DNA from: Mycoplasma sp. SG1
Lineage (GTDB): Bacteria; Bacillota_I; Bacilli_A; Mycoplasmatales; SG1
Assembly: GCF_023612375.1 (NCBI RefSeq)
Contig: NZ_CP076852.1
Span: forward strand, 1-64,000
Direction of reading: 5' to 3'
DNA length: 64,000 nt
In this document: positions 56,168-64,000 of the stretch, in pieces
Layout: each line of letters starts with the position of its first letter
How positions within the stretch are numbered: position 1 is the first letter of the stretch
Program-made: the position numbers and the translations under genes
The notes under the pieces: generated by a model
Seen by the model: only the letters and a program-made list of their open reading frames with translations
What the model was told of the DNA's origin: nothing
The model's database searches: none

Positions 56168-56854
56168 TTATTTTTTATCATTAATTATTAATTGATATCC
56201 TTTTTTATAAACACTTGAAATAGAAATTAAGTCATTAAAATTAATAATTTTTTTCTTAATTTGGGATATCATAACATCTAAACTTCTTGAAGTATTTACA
56301 TACTCTTCATCAAATAATGATGCTAAGTATTTTCGTGATAATATTTGGTTTTGGTTTTCAATTAAAGATAAAAATAATCTGTATTCTTTTTTTGTAAAAT
56401 TGATCTTTTTTCCTTCGATGATAAAATGATGATTCAAATCATCGCTTTTAATTGATATATTTGTTGTTAGTTGTTGGTTTTTAAATTCTTTATAAAAACG
56501 TAAAAGGCGATATTTAAGTGCTGTTCAAGAAATTGGTTTTCTAAAAAAATCATAAACTTCAAGTTTAAGACTTTTTTCTTCAACTTTTTCGTTTAGAAAA
56601 AAAGCGGTTATAAAAATAATTTTGCTATCTATTTTATTTTTTTTTAATCATTTATAAAACTGAAAACCGCTTTCATAACTTAAATTAACATCAATAATAA
56701 TTAAGTCAAAGTAGTTTGCTCTACATAAACTGATTGCGTTTTCAATCGTACTTGAAAAAGAAAAATTAAAATGTTGGTGCTTTTGTGATTTTTGTTTAAT
56801 TTCAGATAAGAAATAATAATCATCATCAAGAAATAAAACTGAAAGTTTGTCCAT
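56168..56854 (-). CDS. OmpR/PhoB-family response regulator
   Basis: DNA-binding response regulator of 228 residues. The receiver has the acidic pocket LDDD (10-12), phospho-acceptor Asp55 in IIIDVNLSYESG, Thr83 in FITAF and Lys106 in FFRKP. The C-terminal winged helix (about 135-228) has FTKKEYRLFLSLIENQNQILSRKYL and TSRSLDVMISQIKKKI, with KKGYQL in the wing. It is 11 bp from the kinase gene and starts the phosphate run; a minus-strand TATAAT at 56934-56939 could be its promoter. Two-component regulators are rare in mollicutes. Confidence 0.93.
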
Positions 56855-56933
56855 TGTATTTTTGAAAAAATTAACTTAAATTTAAAAACTTAATATATCT
56901 ATTTTTTTATATATCGGTCTATTATTATAAAGA

Positions 56934-56939
56934 ATAATT
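56934..56939 (-). promoter_or_regulatory. Candidate -10 element for the two-component/pst operon
   Basis: Perfect TATAAT on the minus strand, 80 nt before the regulator start, preceded by TTATTCTT. No convincing -35 is visible, which is common in mollicutes. It lies just inside the short gap after the GGDEF/EAL-like gene. Confidence 0.4.
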
Positions 56940-56944
56940 AAAAA

Positions 56945-58738
56945 TTAGTTATAGAAATAATATTTAAATTTGTGTTTCTGTTCTGAAGATAAATCTTTTG
57001 AAGTTGGATGAGTTATGTATTTATAAAAACTATCAGAAATGCCAGGATTGCTTTCGAAACAAAGGTTAACGCTGTTGTAATAGCAGTTATTAATAAAAAT
57101 TCTAAAACGATTTAAAAAGTATATATTGCTTAAAATTTTTTTACTAACAAATTTATCGATAAAAATGTATTTGGGTTTTGTTACTAAAATTAAATTTAAT
57201 TGTTCGCGATTAAAAATATTAGCATAAAAAGAAAATAAAATATTTTTTTCTTTAAAGAATTCAACTATTTTAAATAATTTATAATGGTTTGTAAAAAATA
57301 AGTTATTTATAAAGAAGCAAACATAATTGGTTAAATTATTCGCTTTTAACATATCGCTTATTACGGTTAAATTATCAAATAATATTTCAAAAGAAATGCT
57401 GATGAAATAAGTTAAAGATGGTTTTTTTTTCGATTTTGCGCTTTTAGCAAGATGCTCTTTTTGAACAATAATATTTTTATTTATTTCAGAAAAAATATAT
57501 TTAATAACCTGCAATAAATATGATGTTTGTTCGGCTGGAATATTAAAGAAAAATTTTTCTGCTGTTTTGTTTCAAAAATTAATTGCTCAGAAATTGGTTT
57601 CTGGTTGGTCAAAAATATCTATTAAATAACCTAATGGATTATTTATTTTTCTTTTTTCTTTATAAATTGGTGAAAAGTTTAAATTTAAAAAGTTTTTTGA
57701 TTTTAAGAACGAAAAAGAAAAAGTCTTTAAAAATACATTTAAATATTGATTTTGAGTATCAAAAATAGTATAAAAATCACATTGATTATGTTGTCCTAGC
57801 AATAAAGCAATTTGAGCGTATTTAAATGATAGATCTAATGAAACTGTTTGATTTAAATTATTTTTATTTTTAAAAATATAATATCCTGATCTTACTTTAA
57901 CTTGGAAAAAATTATTAAAATAATTTAATTTTGTAAATATTCTTTTATTAAAAGCGCTATCTATTTTTTTTAAATGAAGTCTATTTTTGATATGCGGTTT
58001 GTAAATGATTATTTCGTTAATTGTTGAAAAAAAAATAATAATATCCTTACCTAAAGTTGAATATAAAATTTTAATTAAATTAATGATATAGCGATTTAAA
58101 TACTCAGTAGCATAATCATGGTTAAAAAGGTATCTAAAAAAATTTTCGATTTTAATTGTTCCGATAACGCCATATCTTCGATAATCAAATTTTTTAAAAA
58201 TTTGACTATTCGTTGTTTGCTTGGTATAAATCTTATAAATAAAATTACTAAAATTAAAATAGTTATAAACCCGTTCTGGAAGTTCTTTAATTACTGCATC
58301 AGAACTTTTAAATTGTTGGACATTAAAAATATTATTAAAAATAAGTAATGCTTCTACTTTTTCATTAGTTAATTTTGTAATTTTAAAAAAACAAGGTAAA
58401 AGAGTTCCATCTTTTAATTTAACATCTGTTTTAATTGTTAAATATAAATTGGGAACTTCTTCGATATTGTTGTACTTTTTAACACATTCTTTGATTGTAT
58501 ATGCATTTAAGGAAAAAATATCTGAAAAATTATTAAGAACATATTCTCTGTTCGGTTTAATTCATAACTCATTACTAGTAGTTGTGAATTCATTTTTTAA
58601 TTTATCAATTTTAATCAATGCTGGTAAAAAATGAAAATTAAAATGTTTTTTTTGTTTTTTTAGCAATAGATAAAATAATATCAAAGCTCAACCTACAAAA
58701 AAGGATAAAAAAATAAGAATAAAAATCAAAAAATTCAT
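56945..58738 (-). CDS. Membrane protein with degenerate GGDEF-like and EAL-like domains
   Basis: A 597-residue protein not recognised by direct motif. One N-terminal helix (about 2-26). A possible PAS-like segment lies at 60-150. Residues about 188-325 follow the GGDEF layout: YGVIGTIKIENFFRYLF (like the diDxFK strand), a helix, FFSTINEIIIYK where GGDEF should be, VKVRSGYYIF, and SFKYAQIALLLGQ (like the ADxALYxAK helix). Residues about 345-560 follow an EAL layout: LNFSPIY, LGYLIDIF at the EAL position, FISISFEILF, FFKEKNILFSFYANIF (DDFG-like region), KPKYIFIDKFV (IKID-like). None of the catalytic residues remains. Probably a binding or scaffolding signalling protein of the adjacent two-component system. 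The fold assignment is inference. Confidence 0.6.
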
Positions 58739-58798
58739 TAACGGATTTTTGTTGTTTGTATATATTATTATAGAATTATAATTTTATTTAAATAATCA

Positions 58799-58832
58799 TA
58801 AAAAAAATAACCAGACTAAACATCTGGTTATT
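58799..58832 (-). terminator. Rho-independent terminator after MFS transporter 1
   Basis: Stem AATAACCAGA / TCTGGTTATT with a 7-nt loop; on the minus strand it is followed by a run of T. Located 9 nt past the MFS stop; separates that gene from the GGDEF/EAL-like gene. Confidence 0.88.
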
Positions 58833-58840
58833 TCTAATAA

Positions 58841-60457
58841 TTATTGAACCCTCAATAAACTAACTTTTAGAAGGAGAATAGATCTTAAATAAATTAAAAT
58901 TCTTAAATCAATAATATTTTTTCATCTTAAAATATATCTTCTATAGATGTATGTGAATATAAATTGATTTATTTTTATTTTGTACTCTTTAGGATCTTGA
59001 GGTGAGTTTGTGTTAATGTTTAGCATTTGGTTTTGTACTTTTGTGATGTGTTTATTGATTTTACCATCAGTAGGTAGTTTATAAATTCAATATCATAAAA
59101 GAAATGATGCTAAAAGTCCAACTAAACCGACAGCAATTGAAAATAACATAATTAATTGATTTCCTAACTGATCAGTAGCATACCCAATTGATGGATATAA
59201 AACTTGATGATGAGATTGAATCGCTGATTTAACTGCTTGGAAGAAAGCATCTGGAAGAAAAGCGATGAATGAAATAAAAGCAACCGCTCCTGAATATTGT
59301 TGTTCATTAATTTTTAACTCTGTTGCTATAGCACTTCAACGAATAGTTACTAAACATCAAGCTGCAAATCCTAAACAAATCATATTTAAACCGGCAAGAA
59401 TTTGAATTGGAATAAAGTATCAAGCTTGGGAATGATCTCTAAAATTGTTATAAAATCCTGGGAGAATAATTACCAAAAGAGTTAAAGTGGTTGAGATAAC
59501 TAACCCTCACGTAATATAAAGAATATAATGGTTTTTTTTATCAGCAAATCTTCCCATAACAAATGAAGAGACAAATCGCATTAAATAAGTTTTTGAAAGT
59601 CCTAAGATAAAGACAACAATTGAAGAAAATAAAAAGACATTTTTCATGTAATCAGTGTAACCACTTAACGCCATCTGATACATGTAAATGCCCATTACTG
59701 AAATTGAATATAGTCAAAGTTTTGGACTTGCCGCGTTTTTAAAACAAGCTTTAAAGTTGTTTCAAAGATTTAATTTAGATTTTGTTTTCACTTCATCTTC
59801 TCTTACATATTTAATAACAAAAATGAAAGAGATAAGAAGTGACACAGAATAGCAAGATGTTAAAACTAAAAATCCGATATGAATGTGCCCGACTTGGGGA
59901 TTGATAAAAAGGAAGATTGTCCCTATAACAGCAATTAATGCCCCTAAAAATCCATTGATTGATCCTTCAAGACCATTCATTGTTCCAACTTGTTCTTTTT
60001 TTCCTTGCATTGCTACTAGTTTTCATAGCGGAGATCAAAAAAACAAAACCGAGAAAACTCCCATCGCGATAAATATTAACAGATAATTTCAAAAAGCAGT
60101 GCTGTAGACATAATCATGGGGATTGGGGTTGGGTCAAATAATTGGTACCAATGAATATCATACCCCGATGACAAACATTCCAAAAACACCAATTAAAATT
60201 AAAGTTTTACATTTAAACTTATCTGCAAAAGACATCGCAAAGACATATAAAACGATGTTAACTATTCCATAAATACTTCTAACAAGTGACAACTGATAAT
60301 CTGTAATCTGCATATCATGTTGAAGATTAGGTAAAAAATTTGAAAGATAGGATGGAAATGCAAATATGGCTAAATCACTTAAAGCTAAAACAGCAATCGG
60401 AATAACTTGTCAACGAAAACTTAAGTCTTTAAATAAAAAATTTTTTATCCGTTTCAT
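58841..60457 (-). CDS. MFS transporter (paralogue 1)
   Basis: Major facilitator protein of 538 residues with about 12 helices. Motif-A-like loop between helices 2 and 3 is FAMSFADKFKCKTLIL, and the matching loop in the second half is VMGRFADKKNHYILY. The overall pattern resembles organophosphate:phosphate antiporters. With a phosphodiesterase-type gene next door, uptake of phosphorylated compounds is a fair guess, not a demonstration. The C-terminal tail of about 60 residues is basic and polar. It is closely related to the transporter at 62210-63790; stretches such as MGIYMYQMALSGYTDYMKNV are identical. Confidence 0.85.
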
Positions 60458-60493
60458 AAATTACAACTATTATTTATTTTTTAAATGTATGGT

Positions 60494-61627
60494 TTATATA
60501 CTAATTTTTATCCTTTTTAATAAATTCTTATCTTCATCGTACAAATAAAGATATTGTATTTTGTTTTTCTTAGCAAAGATGATTGCATTATCGATTGCTC
60601 TTTTTTCACCGATTGATAAAAATATATTTTTAGCTTTTCAATAAAGAGCATAAGTAGCTCCTCCATATCTTTGATATAGACATAGTCGTCCATTATCTCA
60701 ATCTTTAAACATAAAAGAAAGATTTTTACCATTTCAGTAATCAGGAAAAGGAATGTCTAGTCTTCAAAGAAGCGTTTTAGCAAAATCATAATGCATTAAA
60801 GGGTATGGGATATGTCATCTTTTTACCATTTTCCCATAGAAAATCATCGGTACTGTTAACTCTAACGGATTAAGTCCTCCATGACATTCATCATCACAAG
60901 CGACTCCACCGTGATCAGCAAGAAAAGTTAATAAAGTCGTTTTTCTAACTTCATCATCTTCTTCTATCATCTTTAAAACTTCTCCTAATCAATAATCAAT
61001 AACTTTGGCTCGTTCAAATATGTAATCTGTTTGATGACCATAAACATGTCCAGTTGTATCAGGTTCATTAACATAAATGATTAAAAGGAATGGTTTCTCT
61101 TTTTTAAAATATTCGATCGCTTTATCTACAATATCATAATTGACTAACATGTTGTCTTGATAATTGATAGTTAATGATTTAGGGGTTGTCCCTCAGTGTT
61201 CTTGATCTTCTTTTGAAACTGGATTGTAATAATAATCAGCTAAATCTAATTCAACGATATCATTCCATTGCGGTCATCTAAAAAAAACAGCAACTTTTTT
61301 ATTTGGAAATCTTTCCTTTGTTAATTTAACAATACTTGGTGGATTTAAATATTTGTCATCGTACTTATCTAGTTCAGGAGTTGATGAATTTCATTCTGTC
61401 TTACCGTGAATATTGGTTGAAACGCCACGCATTAATGTGTTCCAATTATTAGCAGAAACAGAAGGAAAAACGGCATGACTTTTTAATGAATAAGCTCCAT
61501 CTTTAATTATTTTTTTTAGGTTTGGAAGATTATCTAAATTATTTCTGATTAAATAACTTCCGAAAGCATCAGCGCCAAATATTATTGTGTGTTTAATTTG
61601 GTTAGTACTATCAAGTGTTTTTTTCAT
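60494..61627 (-). CDS. Alkaline-phosphatase-superfamily phosphodiesterase/nucleotide pyrophosphatase
   Basis: Metal-dependent phosphodiesterase of 377 residues. IIFGADAFGSYL gives the first metal Asp, VFPSVSANNWNTLMRG the Ser nucleophile region, NEPDTTGHVYG the PDxxGHxxG metal site, and FLADHGGVACDDECHGG the DHGG site. No signal peptide, so it seems cytoplasmic. It lies between two MFS paralogues and 11 bp after a smaller relative, suggesting degradation of an imported phosphodiester. The exact substrate is unknown. Confidence 0.85.
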
Positions 61628-61638
61628 AATAATCTCTT

Positions 61639-62181
61639 TTAATTTTTGATGAAATTGATTTTTTTACCACGTTTATTTTCAATAAATTCGTTATAAAAAC
61701 TATTAATCGTAATAGCGACATCATTGATAGTGTAAAACTTATCTTCAATTTTTTTAGACTCAAAATAAGGACCAGCGAAAATAACAGGTAAATTGATATC
61801 TTTATCTTGAACTCCTCCGCCTGTTATTGTTCCAGGATCTTTTTCTCCTTCAGTGCTAACAATGACAAAATTAGTATTTTTACATTTGTTAGTAAAACAA
61901 TTAACTATCTCATTAATTTGTTGATAAATATCAGAAATGTTAAGGTCAGAAGTTTTATTGAGAATTAAAATATCTTTGTTTTGAATAATCTTTGAGCTTT
62001 CAAAACCTGCAGCTATTAGTTCAGTTGGTAATCCATCATTTAAAATAATTTTTTTATTAAATCTTGCAAGATTGGGTAATCCAGATCTTATTTTTTGAAA
62101 AAGAAACGAAAAGTTTAATTTTTCTTTATTTTCGATAAAGCTTTTATAGCTTAAATTTTTAATTAAAATTAATACTAACAT
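61639..62181 (-). CDS. Short alkaline-phosphatase-superfamily relative, catalytically altered
   Basis: A 180-residue protein, about half the length of its neighbour. The C-terminal region, IVSTEGEKDPGTITGGG then LPVIFAGPYFE and NDVAITINSF, aligns with the ADHGG ... VPMIFYGK ... HYDFAKTLL region of the phosphodiesterase, but the key Asp-His are replaced by Thr-Glu. The N-terminal MLVLILIKNL matches the first strand with the metal Asp changed to Lys. It may be a degenerate duplicate, a pseudoenzyme partner, or a truncated gene; it ends 11 bp before the intact paralogue. Confidence 0.65.
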   Translation of the reverse strand: MLVLILIKNLSYKSFIENKEKLNFSFLFQKIRSGLPNLARFNKKIILNDGLPTELIAAGFESSKIIQNKDILILNKTSDLNISDIYQQINEIVNCFTNKCKNTNFVIVSTEGEKDPGTITGGGVQDKDINLPVIFAGPYFESKKIEDKFYTINDVAITINSFYNEFIENKRGKKINFIKN

Positions 62182-62209
62182 TTTAATAATTTTGTAAAAT
62201 TTTTATTAC

Positions 62210-63790
62210 TTATAATAATGATCTTATAGGTGAAAGGAACAACGTTTTTTTAAATTTGGCTAATATCAACAGTCATTTAGTTTTAAAACTTTCAAGTCTA
62301 CTAATTACATTACTGTCTGTTTTTTGTTCTATGTTTGGAGTGGCTTGTTTTTTGCAATAAAAAAGAAGTTTATTACGAACTTTTTGAACAAATTTATTCA
62401 TTCTTTCGCTATTTGGATATTTATATATTCAAAACCAAAGCAAAAAGGCAGATACTAAACCAAACAAACCAACTGCTAATGAAAATAATAATATATACTG
62501 ATTTCCTAATTGACTTGTCGCATTTTTATGTAAAGCAGGATATCAAACTTGATGGTCTGATTGAATTGCTGACTTAACAGCTTGAAAGTATGCATCTGGT
62601 AGAAAAGCTATAAATGAAACAAACGCAACTGCTCCTGAATATTGCTTTTCATGAATTTTTAACTCTGTTGCTATTGCACTTCAACGAATGGTTACTAAAC
62701 ATCAAGCAGAAAAACCCAAACAAACCATATTTAAACCAGCAAGGATTTGAATTGGAATGAAATATCATTGTGAAGTTTCATCTCTAAAATTATTCCCAAA
62801 CCCTGGCAAAAGAATAACCATCAAGGTTAAGGCGGATGAAATTACAAGTCCTCAAAGAATATAAAGTGTGTAATGATTTTTCTTGTCAGCGAAACGCCCC
62901 ATAAAATAAGATGAAACAAACCGCATTAGATAAGTTTTTGAAAGTCCTAAAATAAAGACAACTACTCCTGAAAATAAAAAGACATTTTTCATGTAATCGG
63001 TGTAACCGCTTAAAGCCATTTGATACATGTAAATTCCCATAACTGAAATACCATATAATCATAATTTTGGACTTTTGGCATTCCCAAAACATGCTTTAAT
63101 ATTACCTTTAAAATCAAAAGTAGAAACTTCTTTTCGATCTTCTACAACGAATTTCCCAACCGCAAAAAATGAACAAATTAAGACAAGCGAATAACAAGAT
63201 GTTAAAACAAAAAAGCCGATGCTGTGACCATCGACTTTAGGATCTATAAAGAAAAAAATTGTTCCTATGATAGCAATAATTGAACCAAAGAAACCATTAA
63301 ATGAACCTTCAAGTCCATTCATTGTTGAAACTTGTTCTCTTTTTCCTTGAAGAGCAATTAACTTTCATAGTGGAGCTCAGAAAAATAAACCTGTAAAAAT
63401 AGCGATTAAAATAAAGATAACTAAATAATTATAAAAATTTGCTGTATAGACGTCTGGGGAAGGATTCCCAGGAGTTCAAATTATTGGAACTAAACTATAT
63501 CAAATGCCGGTTAAAAACATTCCAAAAATACCAATCAAAATTAAAGTTTTACATTTAAATTTATCTGCAAAAGACATCGCAAAAATATATAAAAATATTT
63601 TAATACCACCGTAAATACTTCTGATCAAAGATAGTTGAGAATCTGCGATCCCCATATCACTTTGAAGGTTTGGTAAAAAATTAGAAAGATACGATGGAAA
63701 GGCAAAAATTGCTAGATCACTAAATGCTAGCGCAATGATTGGAATAATTTGTCAACGGATACTTAATCCAGCAAAAAGTTTTTTAAACAT
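62210..63790 (-). CDS. MFS transporter (paralogue 2)
   Basis: Major facilitator protein of 526 residues, close paralogue of the one at 58841-60457. Shared features: AFSDLAIFAFPSYLSNFLP in helix 1, FAMSFADKFKCKTLIL, QGKREQVSTMNGLEGS, GRFADKKNHYTLY and WCLVTIRWSAIATELKI. Differences concentrate in the loop around 135-150, the extracellular loops and the C-terminal tail. First gene of a probable run with the two phosphatase-like genes and MFS 1. Substrate unknown; organophosphate/phosphate exchange is the leading guess. Confidence 0.85.
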
Positions 63791-63930
63791 AATAAAGTTT
63801 ATTATCTTTTTTTTATGAAGTTTTTGTCAAAAACGCTTTTATCTAATATATATTAAACCTTTTTTAACTCCATCGCGCAACTAAAATAACTTTTAAATTA
63901 TAAAAATAAATAAATTAAAAAAATTAGAAT

Positions 63931-63959
63931 AAAAACTTTAATTGATTAAAGTTTTTTTT
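63931..63959 (-). terminator. Rho-independent terminator of the gene entering from the right edge
   Basis: Stem AAACTTTAAT / ATTAAAGTTT with a 2-nt loop; T runs on both sides, so it could act on either strand. Lies about 20 nt past a possible TAA stop at 63976-63978. Confidence 0.65.
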
Positions 63960-63975
63960 AAGGTGAAATAAGCAT

Positions 63976-64000
63976 TTATTTTGCTGTTACTAAAATCGGT
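63976..64000 (-). CDS. Possible 3' end of a gene continuing beyond the window
   Basis: On the minus strand a frame reads PILVTAK and then TAA, followed closely by a terminator. With only seven residues this rests on the stop plus terminator arrangement alone; another frame stays open through the hairpin and is less likely. Confidence 0.3.

Noticed and set aside
56945-58738. GdpP-type c-di-AMP phosphodiesterase
   Set aside because: GdpP has two helices, then PAS, degenerate GGDEF and a DHH/DHHA1 domain; no DHH motif is present and the C-terminal half fits an EAL layout better.
1-64000. CRISPR arrays, transposases, integrases, rRNA genes
   Set aside because: No regularly spaced repeats, no transposase or integrase motifs and no rRNA sequence were seen on either strand.

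Overview
The window comes from a mollicute. The DNA is strongly AT-rich. UGA is read as tryptophan throughout: almost every gene runs only if TGA is sense, and it falls at family-conserved Trp positions. Genes are tightly packed, and the content fits a wall-less, transporter-dependent parasite or commensal. A complete response regulator and histidine kinase pair is rare in mollicutes, and from memory is known from the Mycoplasma penetrans group. A relative in that group (Malacoplasma) is therefore my best guess, but it is inference; there is no rRNA here to settle it.

Layout. 1-1215: ABC-2 type exporter (permease cut by the window edge, ATPase). 1313-2915: cytosine-5 methyltransferase overlapping a probable restriction enzyme gene. 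2982-3648: eight tRNAs. 3883-8581: agmatine catabolism, with carbamate kinase on the plus strand facing an aguB-antiporter-aguA operon. 8735-12336: sufS-sufU-fthC-pgi. 12462-16022: HIT protein, phosphohexomutase (frameshifted), metK. 16083-23620: three APC-family amino acid permeases, interrupted by a frameshifted lipoprotein gene and an exported Trp-rich two-repeat protein. 23742-24917: nagA. 25067-25924: ten tRNAs. 26009-30291: potA-potB-potCD (PotC and PotD fused). 30410-34333: two HAD phosphatases, thioredoxin, tRNA-Leu, deoC, folD. 34498-35853: enolase. 35859-37427: two unknown membrane-anchored proteins. 37556-43789: engB, lon (frameshifted), trigger factor, tRNA-Arg, NAD kinase, Spx. 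43931-49650: topA, dprA, mgtA. 49769-56854: one compact co-directional run of response regulator, histidine kinase, pstS, pstC, pstA, pstB, phoU, rnhB. 56945-58738: a membrane protein that reads like a degenerate GGDEF plus EAL protein. 58841-63790: two paralogous MFS transporters flanking two alkaline-phosphatase-superfamily genes.

How the genes connect. Agmatine is imported and deiminated, and carbamoylputrescine is cleaved to putrescine and carbamoyl phosphate. Carbamate kinase then makes ATP, while PotABCD offers a separate polyamine uptake route. The phosphate block couples a PhoR/PhoB-like sensor pair to a high-affinity Pi importer and PhoU. The GGDEF/EAL-like protein directly upstream may belong to the same signalling unit; it has lost the recognisable catalytic residues of both domains.

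Data quality. Three genes (phosphohexomutase, lipoprotein, lon) each carry a single-base indel in a short homopolymer. The total length is restored exactly by one base in each case, and two of the three are normally housekeeping genes. Sequencing or assembly error is the first explanation; real decay or phase variation is the alternative.
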